Source: Umbelopsis ramanniana AG (taxonomy: Eukaryota; Mucoromycota; Umbelopsidomycetes; Umbelopsidales; Umbelopsidaceae). Taken from it: a stretch of DNA of 64,000 nucleotides. The notes below the pieces were generated by a model, which was not told the origin of the DNA, searched no databases, and saw only the letters and a program-made list of their open reading frames with translations. Where the stretch lies: positions 33,027-97,026 of the forward strand of contig NW_026252159.1 of assembly GCF_025399195.1 (NCBI RefSeq), written 5' to 3'. How positions within the stretch are numbered: the first letter of the stretch is position 1; each line of letters starts with the position of its first letter. This document shows, piece after piece, positions 22,065-33,000 of the stretch. The translations under genes were made by a program, and so were the position numbers.

Positions 22065-24146
22065 TTATTTACCACCATTCTGAACAAGAGGGCATTGACC
22101 CGACTTGACCAGAGCAGCAACCTCATGCAAAAGCTTCTTGGGATCGGAAGCATTCTCATCGGTATAGTACATTCGGCAGTCAGCGGCGACATTATTGTAT
22201 TCCAAAAGGTTGACTTCATCGCCAAACTTAGTATCGGGTAAGTTGGGTCGATAGACTTCACGGAATGTCCATCCCATATCAGCTCGCTCAGGGAATGGCT
22301 TGGGAGCTTTGGGATCATCGAGCAGATCAAGAGACTGAAGGTCCATCAAGAAAGAGGACAAACGCTCGCTTTCACCACCTGGGAAGGAAGCAAATTGCAT
22401 GCGATTTCCGCGAATACCACCGAGACCAAGAGCAGGAACATTATGGATCAAGCGGAGACGAGACACGACAATGGCGCAAGTTGATCCACAGCGGCCATCA
22501 GAGAGGATCAAAAGATCGTCGGCATTCCAGCGTGAAGTGTTAAAAGCATTGTTACCAGCAAAGGCTGAATTCCAAGATTCACAGCTAAGAGATACGGGTT
22601 GAGAGAACTTGACATCGGTATTACCACGCTTATAGGTGACAGGATTTGTGTACCAATCAGCGTCTTGGGTATGGTTGGATTTATAGTCCATCCATTTTGT
22701 GGATTTCATATCAAAAGCCTTCTGAACCATGTTATCGACCAGAGAGGAATATTTGACATCAGAGTAGTAGTCGGGTGTGGAGCTGAAGAAAGAATTGATG
22801 AAGAATTCACCAGCACAAGCATCACCGCCTCCATTACCAGAGAAATCAAAGATAATTTTCTTCACATTCTTTTCTGCAAACATTTGAAGTCCGCGAGTGA
22901 AGTTCTTAACAAAGGCCTCCTTGTCTTCGCTAGCAACAGAAAAACTCTGAATGTCGATGAGACCAACATCAGAATCCTCACCGTCAAGAATAAGGAATTC
23001 TGTGTAGTCTCTGGTGGTATGTCCGATGGAGTTTTCGCTGAAATCGAATGCTTGACCAATGTGATTCTCTTGAACAGTAGGTTCGAAAAGGGGACCACGC
23101 TTGCTCAAAGCTGAAGTATGGACAGAACAGAAGGAATCCCAGTATGTATCGGCATCCGAGAATCCAGTAGGGATCTGAGCAACCCAAGGGATGGTAACAG
23201 TAATAGGCTCATCGTAGTCAGCTTGTTCTGGTTTGGTGCCATTTTTGGGACATTGCAGCGTGTATTTGTGACTTTCTTGGGCAGGAAGGAAACGATGGTA
23301 GCCAAGGTCATCAGCACCGTCATCCCATCCATGGAAGTAATCTTTGCTGTTCATGATGTTGTTCAAGCAGGTGTTGACATCCTTGCTTTCGCCATTGTTG
23401 TTGACAGCGTAGTTGACAACCATCTCCATGGCGTTGACGTCGTCGATATGAGTGACCTCGCAGTCAGTCCATTCTTTCTTGGCGTCGGCCCATAGATCAT
23501 CTTTAACATAAGCGACGTTTACAATTTGACGACCGTCGCGGATGAGAGAATTGAGTTGGATGGGTTGCCAAAAGATGAACTGTCGATAGCAGTGTGGAGA
23601 ATAAACCTAAATAGATCAATCAATTAATTAAAAACCGAAAAATTTCGCGTAGTGCTAAAAATAAAAGGCAAAGGCTAATTACCAGATGAGCGTCGTGGAC
23701 TTTGTCCAAGATCAGCGCAATAGCGTCCTGGAAGGCTCTATCTGACTTCCATGGCTCTTTTTGAATAATATCGAGAGCTTTAGAAATGTTAACAGGTACG
23801 ATAGACAACCCTTCTACTTTTGGCGGGGTAGCAGCGATTTCCTGTAGGCAAACATGTGAGCATTTTCAATGGAATTGGAGACGGGTGCAATGCATGCGGT
23901 TTTAAAAATGAATCTCACATTGAAAATGTACAAATCGTCCGTGATTTTGCGAACAATGTCGATAGTTTCGGTAGCAATGGTGTGGTTGTAAGGAAAGTAT
24001 TCGAGACAAGCCTTTGCTTCGGCGAAGGTTGCAATGGGTTTGCCAGCTACGATTGCACACGGGTCCGAAGTTTGTGCTAAACTAAACGACGGCAAGGTTG
24101 CCAGAAGCAATGATGTTGCAATAGCAAACAAATTGCTAGAGAACAT
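22065..24146 (-). CDS. Secreted S41 (tail-specific protease) family protein
   Basis: Predicted extracellular serine-protease-family protein. Exons 24146-23919, 23841-23683 and 23606-22065 join in phase to 642 residues. The chosen start gives a textbook signal peptide (LFAIATSLLLATLPSFSLAQ); the longer upstream frame lacks one. The last 300 residues hold the S41 catalytic-type region: IIFDFSGNGGGDACAGEFF strand-turn, and SDGRCGSTCAIV, where the serine flanked by two cysteines sits at the expected nucleophile position. Several N-x-S/T sites and paired cysteines suit a secreted glycoprotein. Known from the family: such large fungal S41-like proteins resemble CPAF-type proteases. Activity is inferred, not shown. 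Confidence 0.82.
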
Positions 24147-25112
24147 TGGAAAGGTGGCAAACGAACGAAAAATTGGGCCAGGTACCCTGTGCACCTCAAT
24201 AAACTGGACACAGCCAACTGTTCTAAAAAAAGAACTCCGCCACACCATTCATGGTCTGGCACCAGCCGCTCAGAATTGCAAGAAACGCCGTTTTCGCGTC
24301 CGCTACGGCAGTCAGTATATTACTGATCTGAAATATCCTTCTTTAAAGTAGGAGAAGTACACTACGTGGAAAGCATCATCTTAAACAATATTCTTTTACT
24401 CTACAGTAGCAAGAATCAAAGAATGCGCAGCTTGCCACTTCGGTAAGAGGCGATGAAATGGCTGAGCACACGTGTTTTAACTATTGTTCAAAGCTTACGT
24501 ATCCAAGACGCTCTCTCTCAGCACTGATTGTCATATAGCTGAATTTCTCCCGTGTTGAAAATTTCAGACCTACTGTAGTATTTTCCTGATGATATTAAGC
24601 GTGAGCATCACCTTCAGTTCGAAATTTCAGATGGATATTCCTGATGTATCACATAATTTATTTCTCTTGAGGTCCTTTTCATCCCGCCATATGAACAGGA
24701 TGCGACATAAACCACCCTTGGTTAGGCTAGGAGTACCAATGATCCTTCAGGGAGGGCATGCATAGTCTTCTACGTTTGCATTTTCATCCAACATAAAGCG
24801 TTTAACGATTGCCTTTCAAAAACACCTAGAACGTCCATTTTATTTTTTCTTCTCTGTCAGCTTAAACGGTTGACTTTCTTTCTCGCTACGCTTAACATAC
24901 TCATGATTGCCGAAGTAATGTCAAGCTCTCTCCTCTTATATTGTGGTCAAATGTACATGATTTATAAAAATCGTCATGGGCATTGGCACTAAATAAAATG
25001 TGTGTAAACGGTATGACCTTTGACGCGCTAAACACATTTATTTCCATATAACAGAATATTTTAAGACTACATAGTGGCTAGCTTTTGAATATAATGGATG
25101 GTATAGAGGAGA
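24147..25112. promoter_or_regulatory. Long divergent intergenic region between two secreted-protein genes
   Basis: 966 bp, the longest gene-free stretch in the window, lying between the divergent S41 and 3D-like genes. No good coding frame (the 24034-24351 frame overlaps the S41 start and has no features), no tRNA and no repeat seen. Its length suggests regulated rather than constitutive promoters; this is inference. Confidence 0.45.
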
Positions 25113-26433
25113 ATGAGGTTCTTTTCTATCGCTATGCAAAAACTTACTGCTTTACTAGTGCTTCTGTCTTCAACAGGTGCCATATTGCCTGCTGCGGCCG
25201 TACCAGCAAATGCAAATACACACAGAATATCACTGGCTTCAAGTTACACTAGTAAGCTGGCCTGGAAATTATCAGGTTCAAGCCATCAAAGTCTTGATAC
25301 AACATCCATTACGAGAGGAGGTCACTCGAAATTAGCCCAGGCACAAGTTAGCAAACCGACTCTAGAAGAAGCTTCTGTAAAGTCGAATCCTCTACCCGCA
25401 GGAATACCAGGATGTTATTCAAAAACGGTACCATTCACTCAGTATTGGATTTCAAAAGAAAATAGTTGGGATGAAACGAACAATGGAGAAAGAGTATGGT
25501 TAGGTATGGAACAGGAAGAAAGACTGGCCACTCTACAAAATGAAACTATCGCAACTGTTTCTAGCAATACTTTTGAAAAATGCACGATGGAAGGAACTGT
25601 AAGTCAATTATAGCTTTTTCCTTTTCTTTAAAAAATATATATCATTATATACTATGTCATATTGTAGCAGGCAAAATGCTATATAATTTTCAGCTCTAAT
25701 CAATGTCTTCCTAAAGTGCTTACTCAACGATGGCCGACTGATCAACGTCGATATAAAGGATAGCTTCAAGGTCATAGGCGGACGTAACAGAAAAAAAAAT
25801 CTCTTCGGCTACGGTAGTCGAAAACAAAACTTAGCACCATTTGTGAGCATTGCGGCAAACGATTTACCATATGGACAAACAATGTATCTATCGCAATTGG
25901 ATGGCGTCAGAATGAGCAATGGGTTGATACACAATGGATGTGTCCGAGTTGATGATGACAGTTACAGCTTTGGATGTAAGTAAATATGAATATATCAAGG
26001 CGATATTTGAAAAAACTGGACGCTAACTGTGCTTTGTTCAGCATGTCAATTGGACTTCTTTGTTGTGTCTTATGTTGACTATCTTTTGGTAGAAAGCGGA
26101 CCTATCAACCGTATCTCGTTCGAGAATTGTACTGTAAAGAACTACGCGACCGAGGATATGATGAAATGGGTAGGTGCCGATGTGAGCGCCTTATCTATAA
26201 TTCCTAATGATCAAAGAGATGACTGGAAGGATTGGATGGTTCACGATGAAGAGCATCCTTTCACTACAGTTATCAATGCAACGAATGTCTCTTCATCATC
26301 AGCAACACCTTCTGTGAAACCCTCCACCACTATGACTATCAATGCCACCTCATCATCAGTAACACACCCTGTGACACATTCTACCACTTCTCAAGCAGGT
26401 TCCAAAACTACAAACAGCACTAGAAGTAAATAA
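25113..26433 (+). CDS. Secreted protein with 3D/RlpA-like double-psi beta-barrel type domain and Ser/Thr-rich tail
   Basis: Exons 25113-25598, 25717-25975 and 26042-26433 join in phase to 378 residues. The exon 2 acceptor (CTAAAG at 25716) is weak but is the only nearby one that keeps phase and gives MEGTCLLNDGRL. Residues 1-30 form a signal peptide. The central region (about 95-300) contains SIAANDLPYGQTMYLSQLDG, then HNGCVRVDDD, then FGSCQLDFFVVSYVDY. The pattern of three spaced aspartates (LDG, VDD, QLD) with 'small, conserved barrel' strands resembles the bacterial 3D/MltA-RlpA fold used in cell-wall lytic proteins. The C-terminus is a Ser/Thr/Asn-rich spacer with internal duplication and no clear GPI signal. 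Family placement is a motif judgement; wall remodelling is a guess. Confidence 0.62.
26271..26403 (+). repeat. Imperfect tandem duplication coding a Ser/Thr-rich spacer
   Basis: Two copies of a unit that starts ATCAATGC(A/C)AC (near 26271 and 26338) and continues with TCATCATCAG and T(A/G)A(A/C)AC-like blocks, coding INAT...SSS...P...STT twice. It lies at the C-terminus of the 3D-like secreted protein. Confidence 0.6.
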
Positions 26434-26691
26434 GAATTTCAAAATAAATTATGGTTTATTAATTGAAGAGGGCAGCTTTTTTGGATACTATGTTTTTGAG
26501 AAGGCTATGAAGCGCGCTTGGAACCAAGCCTGTCGGAGCACTCAGGGCTTGAGGAGACAACTTTTACTCACAAAATTTCGACGACGTCACAGTACGCGTA
26601 CTGCTAAATCGTAAGTCAGACAAAGGTACGAGACGAGTGTATCCTTGCCAAAGATCTTTCTTTTCAAGTAAATCAGCAAACAACCGATACA

Positions 26692-27691
26692 ATGGCACGA
26701 AGATACGATTCACGCACAACAGTATTCTCACCAGAGGGTATGTAACTGTTTGGAAACCATTATGAAGCAGCGTAAACACCTGCATGTTCAGCAAAATTCA
26801 CCTTGACCAATCTTTACCATTTTTGTGTACAGGTCGCCTCTACCAAGTTGAATATGCCATGGAATCTATCTCCCTCGCGGGAATAGCACTTGGAATTATG
26901 GCTAAGGACGGCATTGTCATCGCTGCCGAGAAAAAGGTGACCAGCAAGTTGTTGGAGCAATCTTCATCGTCGGAGAAGATTTACAAATTAAGCGAGTAAG
27001 TAAACGCAAGTCGCAATTGACGAAATATATTAGTAGTACCGTATGAAAGAGTTGAACCTAATGAAACATCTTTAGCAACATTATCTGTGGTGTTGCTGGT
27101 ATGACTGCAGATGCAAATAGTTTGATATACAGATCGAGATTGGCAGCACAGCAATATCTATTTGCATATGGAGAGGAAATTCCTGTCGAGCAACTGGTTC
27201 AAAACTTGTGCGATTTTAAGCAAAGATTTACTCAACGAGGTGGTTTGCGTCCATTTGGTGTTTCATTCATCTTTGCCGGATTTGACGATCATCACGGTCT
27301 CCAGCTCTATCACTCTGACCCCTCTGGCAACTACGGTGGCTGGAAAGCAACATGCATAGGAGCCAACAACTCGAGCGCACAAAGTATATTGAAACAGGAT
27401 TACAAGGAGGACATGACTTTGGAAGAAGCAAAGGCGCTTGCGATAAAGGTTTTGAGCAAAACCATAGATAGCACGACATTGACGAGTGAAAAGGGTAAGT
27501 GGATCGCTTTATACACGATGGTCGAGCGAGCGACTATGACAAGGTATTCATGTTTTTGTCTTTTTTCAGTGGAATTTGCTACCCTTAAAGTCGTGGACAA
27601 CGCTGTCAAGTATAACCTGTATAAACCTGCCGAAATTGACTCATTGCTTAAGCAGTTAGATGTTGGTGCATCAACCGAAGAGCAATCTTAA
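26692..27691 (+). CDS. pre9: 20S proteasome subunit alpha-3 (PSMA4/Pre9 type)
   Basis: Structural alpha-ring subunit of the 20S proteasome. Exons 26692-26737, 26833-26995, 27076-27494 and 27570-27691 join in phase to 249 residues, the family length. The start [24 protein letters not shown] is the alpha-subunit signature; the alpha-type-4 identity comes from [30 protein letters not shown] and [20 protein letters not shown]. The ARB2A-like gene follows on the same strand 114 bp downstream. Confidence 0.97.
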
Positions 27692-27805
27692 GGCGCGTGT
27701 CTTTCAATTTTAAATAAAAAAGAATCACTATGGAATTTTGTCACTTGTATGGTCGGAGTGCCATAAAAGAGAGTGTGCGTTTTGCAAGTGGTATAATTCA
27801 TAGCC

Positions 27806-29366
27806 ATGCAATACATTAAAGGATTCTTTGGCTCATTCTTCAGTCTGGATACGTACGGTGATTTAGACTTGGGCCATGAGCATTTCCCAAACACCGTTGA
27901 AGGCTTTGGGTACCGTTTCAACGAGAATGGCCAACTCAGAAAGATCGACACTGGTAATTGTCAACTCAACCAGTGTGAAGCAAATCACCATACAGTCTGC
28001 TTTATGTGACTAACTCACTTATTTGTAGACGAGCCTTTCCAATATGATGTCAAGCCCGGGGACAAAGCTTATAATCAAGGGCACTATGAGGCGCTAGGGA
28101 AATGCATAGGACATTACATTGAAGACTTACTTGTGTCGAAATACGGACTGGAACGCACAATCGTTCCACTTAGAGTGGACGCGGACGATGCCAATACACC
28201 GAAGAGCCATATCTACTTGTCTAAAGGTGCTCTCACTACAACAGATACGCTGTTGGTATTAATACAAGGTTCTGGTGTTGTCAGACCAGGTCAATGGAGC
28301 CGAGCAGTCATCATGAATGAATCTCTGGAGGTAAATCTTTTACTATATGATATGCACACGGCATTATAATGAGAACTCAAACACTCGTACTATAAATCTG
28401 CTTAATAGCTTGGAACCATGTTTCCTTATATCGAACGAGCGCAACGAAATGGCTGGGAAATAATGATCCTAAATCCCAACCTCAATGAAATTTCTTTTGA
28501 TGATGGTGATGGTATGGACTTCGGAGGCGAAGGAGGCTTATCGTTTGTAAGTAACAATATGAGAGCTCGATACTGGCATATTTTTATAAAATAGCAAAGT
28601 ACCTAATCATTGAGTCGCAATTCGGCTAAATGGAAAAAGTCGAAAAAGTTGGGCAGCATGACGATCGAAGGTAAGGCTTATTGTGGCCAGTGCGCAAAAG
28701 AAAGAGCAATCGACTGACGATCTGCAGGTAGCGAAACTCCGGAGCACCACTGCCAGTACGTTTGGGATAACTTCATCAAGTATGTTCTTTATCGTCAATT
28801 GTCTCGATTCGGATGAATACTCAATTTCCAAAAATTGGTAGGATGAGTAAAGCGGAAAATATAGTGATAGTAGCTCACAGCTACGGCGGTCATACCATCA
28901 CATTGCTTGCAACTCATAATGGTAAGCCAACGTCAATGAGAGGGGACCAAGATTTTTTTTTTTTTTTTTGAGGTGGCACATTTACACATTTTCACGTCAT
29001 CTGTAGCGTTCGATTTCACTCATCGCGTGACGGCACTGGCGTTAACGGACAGTGTTCATAGCCGATCCAGTATCAAAGGACAGCCAGTCATCGAATGGTT
29101 CGATCGCAATGCCCGAGACTGGGTTGCTTCAAAAGAGTCGTTGGACAAGGACCTGCCGTATCACACAAAGGATGCGGGCTGTCCATGCGTTTCAGCAGGT
29201 CAGTTGCCACACTTGCCTAAAAATGGTACCTTTTCCGAAAGTTGAAGTTTTTAAAATACCCTCTCAACCTTTAGGTCATTCAAAGCATGCGTATACGTCG
29301 GGTACGGCTAAAGACTCTGTCATGAATTACCTCGAAAGTAAGATTAGAAAGACGGAGCGAGAATAG
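27806..29366 (+). CDS. ARB2A/FAM172-like alpha/beta-hydrolase-fold protein
   Basis: Homologue of the Arb2-domain/FAM172A family, linked in other organisms to Argonaute chaperone complexes and nuclear splicing control. Exons 27806-27953, 28029-28330, 28409-28542, 28615-28670, 28728-28779, 28842-28921, 29007-29198 and 29275-29366 join in phase to 351 residues. Landmarks: TVEGFGYRFNENGQLR, the family block LLVLIQGSGVVRPGQWSRAVIMNESL, GWEIMILNPN, and a nucleophile-elbow motif AHSYGG followed by the TALALTDSVH strand. Exon 3 ends at a weak donor (GTTTGT, 28543) because the strong GTAAGT four bases later would shift the frame. An intron holds a T17 run (28953-28969). Not the HDAC-fused Arb2 form. 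Confidence 0.87.
28953..28969 (+). repeat. T17 homopolymer in an intron of the ARB2A-like gene
   Basis: Seventeen consecutive Ts just downstream of a donor site; likely length-variable and also a polypyrimidine tract. Confidence 0.9.
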
Positions 29367-29535
29367 TCAATGCTTTATTCACTCGGGTTTATTTACTGTG
29401 GTGTATTATTGTGATAAGAAACAATTGAATCAAACGAAGGTTGGAGGGTGTTTTCATGTTATTTTTTCTCTCTCCAGGATGTAATAAACATAAAAAGTAT
29501 TCAAATATAGGCGATAATAAGTTGGGTACGGCCAT

Positions 29536-30718
29536 TCAGTAAATGTACCATGCTGCTAATCCGCAGAGTGCGCTTGTGATAACGGAGCACACAAAGTTGA
29601 CCTTATGAACGGGGATAAAATCTCAGTTAAAATGAACCACAAAGATATGAAATAGATCATTGAGGACACTGACCTGATGGTTGTCTAAGATATCTATACC
29701 ACTGATGACGGTGACATTCTCATCCGATGCGTTTCCGACTATTTTGCCTTCTTTTTTGGAATACAGAGTACGTTGGACAGTAGCTCCAAGTAAGGAGTCG
29801 ATCTAAAAACAAAGTATTACATATACGTAAATTAGAGTTGAAGACTGTGCGGCTAAGCCGTGCTCCATATTGTGACACCCACCAATGATCCAACCAATCC
29901 AGCTGCAGCTCCAACCAGCATTATTTCATACGCGAAACCATGACAACGTTGCTCAAAAGCTAATGTAATCGCAGCAGCCAATCCCATAGTGGCACCTCCA
30001 GCGAATGAAGCCAATAGTCCCAACTGAGAAATTCCTCCATTGGTGCCCGGGGGTACGCGTTTAAATGTGGTAATAAGGACAGGCCATGTCTTGTTCAAAA
30101 TACCGATTTCGCTAGCCCACTTGATTATATCGGAATGCAATTTAATGTTTAGTGTCACTTGGTCAACCGCGCGTTCAATGTGAAACCCATGCGGCATGGT
30201 AAATGCATACATACCGTATCACCAGCACAACAAGCGTAATGACCAATATACGTCCAGATGAGAACAGTACTCCATTTATCATCATCGAAGCAGGTCAAGG
30301 TATTCTGGGATTCGAAAGTCATTTGATACATGGTTACGACAATACCAGCGACGAGGCCGTTGCAAATGACCTGAATTATTGTTCGTTCACTCGACTTCTC
30401 GTAATCTTCTTCCAACAACCTTTTGCGATCGGCTTTAATCTAAATAGAAATGGAATGTAAGAGCATTGTATGGGTAGGGTGGCAAATCTGCATGGAAACA
30501 GGAAAATTTAAATTTGCCTTTGTGAGTCTTGAGCTTGACAGGAAAAATACCAGCAGGACGACGGTAAATAGCCAGTAATTCGACGAAAATGTGACCATAC
30601 CGAGCGCGAAGGCACCAGCGGCACCATCCTTCGATAGAGACTTTTTACGTAAAGCATAAACCGCCAATAGCGTTGACAGCGCAACTGCGAATGTGTAATG
30701 AGGCATTGTCAATGACAA
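29536..30718 (-). CDS. TMEM19/DUF92 family integral membrane protein
   Basis: Polytopic membrane protein of the TMEM19 family, related to the CTP-dependent phytyl-phosphate kinase/DUF92 group; function in fungi is unknown. Exons 30718-30500, 30439-30215, 30119-29883, 29802-29674 and 29601-29536 join in phase to 291 residues. Family blocks: [42 protein letters not shown], the Gly-rich [12 protein letters not shown] helix, [10 protein letters not shown] and [13 protein letters not shown] near the end. The first intron is ambiguous: a weak GTTTCC donor at 30499, or a GC donor at 30517 (AAG|GCAAAT) that gives 285 residues and a better family-like LTK-IKADRKR join. Translation could start at Met 1 or Met 5. 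Confidence 0.88.
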
Positions 30719-30923
30719 CCGAGATTCAATTGTGGAGAGAGAAAAGAGTTAAGGGAGAAGAAGAAACACTGGTGCTCAATGTGAATAAATTCGCGGGAAC
30801 AAGTTTGCAGTTAAGGTGGATCCTCTCCAAATCGAGTGCCTCAAGCCTTTAATGACAATGGCTGATGAATTTTCCAGTTACCGCAATCAAATCCCAATTT
30901 ACGAGTTTTTTTTATTTAGCAGT

Positions 30924-31411
30924 CTACCATGAGCTACCAACTTGCTTAAGCTCTATTGGCAACTCATCGGGGTCTGCAAAGAATACAAAGCGTTCTCCAG
31001 TAATTTCATCTACTCGAACGTCTTCAAATACGATTAGGTTTCGATCGTCGCGCGCCTTGATCTCTTGCATCGCCTTGTCAAGGTCCTCAACTGCTAAGCA
31101 TAGATGCCGAAGTCCAGCAGCCTCGGGTCGGCTTGGTCTAGATGGGGGGTTGGGAAACGAAAAGAGCTCTATCTGTGATGGTGTTCCCTCTTCTGCTACT
31201 TGAATATCCAATTTATAACTTTGACGTTGTTCTCGGTACGTTTCACAGATGATCTTCATCCCAAGAGTGTTTATGTAGAAATGTTTGGAGACCTATTACC
31301 CTTAGAAGTTAGACGCAAAGAAAGGTATCCAGAATGAGTTCTACAAGTATTTCAGACGCTTACCTCATAGTCCTTTGCAATAATAGCAACGTGATGTATA
31401 CCTTTGAACAT
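30924..31411 (-). CDS. VOC superfamily (glyoxalase/YaeR-like) protein
   Basis: Small metal-binding vicinal-oxygen-chelate fold protein of 138 residues from exons 31411-31364 and 31292-30924. It starts MFKGIHHVAIIAKDYE, with the first metal-type histidine in IHHVAI. It then has FYINTLGMKIICE, GLRHLCLAVEDLDKAM (second His) and FFADPDELPIELKQ (final Glu), the order expected for a VOC module. Length and motifs are closest to bacterial YaeR/glyoxalase-like proteins; substrate unknown. Adjacent upstream of TMEM19 on the same strand (206 bp between them). Confidence 0.85.
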
Positions 31412-32155
31412 TTTATTGTAGGTAATAATGATATGTGAGCAGGTCAAGGCAGTCCATAGAAGGACTCGGCAAACAGCGCAAACTACAAAAAAGAGATCGA
31501 CGTCACCCTAATTTTTCCATTTTATACACCGCCCAGTTTCTGACGATCAATCCACAAGCATGCTTCAACTTGCTCCACCACTTTTTTTAAATATGGCTCT
31601 CGCAATAGCAGTCAAGTCTAATCCTTCTCTCTTGACAAGTTGTAAATTGGTAGAAATGAGATTCCTTAAATGCATTGACCTCAGTATTAAAAATCATTGA
31701 TTATAAAACATGTCGATGACAAAGTCAGCTCAGACTTAACAGTTAACAAACTGCCTTTTATTTTGCGCGACAACCCGTCAATTTTGATGCCCTCGATGTT
31801 GTGTTTCGAGGAATCACGTAGTCGTCGTTCTATCTCCATCTATTTCATTCATTTCAAGAGGACACTTAGGAACAAAGTCACATGCTATAACGGAAGATTG
31901 CGACCAACGCAATACTGTAGACAAACATTCACAACATGACCTAGTCCTCCTTCTTAGTTATATTCTTTTTGGGTCTTTTAAGATGCATCAAAGTCGATAT
32001 TTTCTAATGGTTCAACGTCAATGTTACATTATGCTATCATATGAACCTGAAACACAATCAATTGCGAAAAAGGATGGCGCCATTAATTGCAACAATTTAA
32101 GCGTGGGACAATTGAGCGGATTTTCACTTCGTATACGCTTGTTCCTGTACCCACC
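31412..32155. promoter_or_regulatory. Divergent intergenic region between VOC and DHFR genes
   Basis: 744 bp. An 80-codon frame at 31697-31939 has no recognisable features. No tRNA-like fold or repeat noticed. Promoters of both genes must lie here. Confidence 0.45.
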
Positions 32156-32904
32156 ATGACTATCACTGGGGATTCAGATCCGAAACTTATCGTCGTAGCT
32201 GCCATACTAGGGCCAAATAGAGGAATCGGCTTGAACAATGATCTGCCCTGGCCAAGCATTCCTGCGGATCTCGCCTGGTTACAACGCATAACAACAAAAC
32301 TTCCCTCAGATGCTCAGCCCTCTCACAAAATGAATGCTGTGCTTCTTGGTAGAGTTACATGGCAGTCAGTACCTGTGAAGGAAATGCATTTACCACAGCG
32401 ACACAATGTTGTAATATCAAGACAAAAAACGTTTCCTGTGTAAGTTATCTGGTGCCAATGCGTAGAAGACTATGATATATCGCTAATAGCAGAAACGTGT
32501 AGTCACAATAATGATGGATCGTCCTGCATATCGCTGGCCACTTCGTTTAAAGAAGCATTGTCTGTAGTTGAACGAAACCATCCTCGTGTATTTGTATTGG
32601 GAGGATCAATGATTTATCACGAAGGTTGGTGGCAATTTGATTTGTAACTGCTAACTAACAGCTAGACCATGCTAACTTTTATATACATGTAACAGCCATC
32701 ACGATGGAAAAGTGCACACATTTGCTTTTGACAGTCATCCATGCTGAAATCCAATGCGACTCCTTTTTCCCTGAAATTGATGAAGCCGTCTTCAGAAGAG
32801 CAGAACATCATGAACTCGAGGCATTTGCAGAAGAAGAAGTGCCAATGGGACGACAGGAGTGGCAAGGCTTAGAGTACGAGTTTGTGATGTATGTACGCCG
32901 ATAG
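32156..32904 (+). CDS. dfr1: Dihydrofolate reductase
   Basis: Reduces dihydrofolate to tetrahydrofolate with NADPH for thymidylate and purine synthesis. Exons 32156-32439, 32503-32624 and 32696-32904 join in phase to 204 residues. The start at 32156 (MTITGDSDPKLIVVAAILG) is preferred to the in-frame ATG at 32087 since strand betaA normally begins within ~10 residues of the start. Key motifs: NRGIGLNNDLPW (nucleotide loop and the LPW substrate motif), MNAVLLGRVTWQS (NADPH-binding helix), FVLGGSMIYHEA (the GG of the active-site face) and CDSFFPEID. The acidic substrate-binding residue usually found after the LPW helix is not in the usual E-x-x-x-F context here (PADLAWL), with D as the probable equivalent. 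Confidence 0.93.
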
Positions 32905-33000
32905 CGTACCGTTCTATTTCGGTTTTGAATTTCTTTTATACTACATATGTAATTTGGCTATTTTTAAACATACTAATGTACAAAGACTATGCAGAAATCT

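Noticed and set aside
24147-24248. Upstream extension of the S41 protein to an ATG at 24248
   Set aside because: It would bury the clear signal peptide 34 residues inside the protein.
24241-24345. Possible tRNA-like stretch upstream of the S41 gene
   Set aside because: No cloverleaf pairing or A/B box pattern could be built by eye.
30865-31203. 112-codon plus-strand frame
   Set aside because: Antisense to the VOC protein exon.
32087-32155. Longer DHFR start at 32087
   Set aside because: Adds 23 residues before the first beta strand that do not fit the family; 32156 is preferred.
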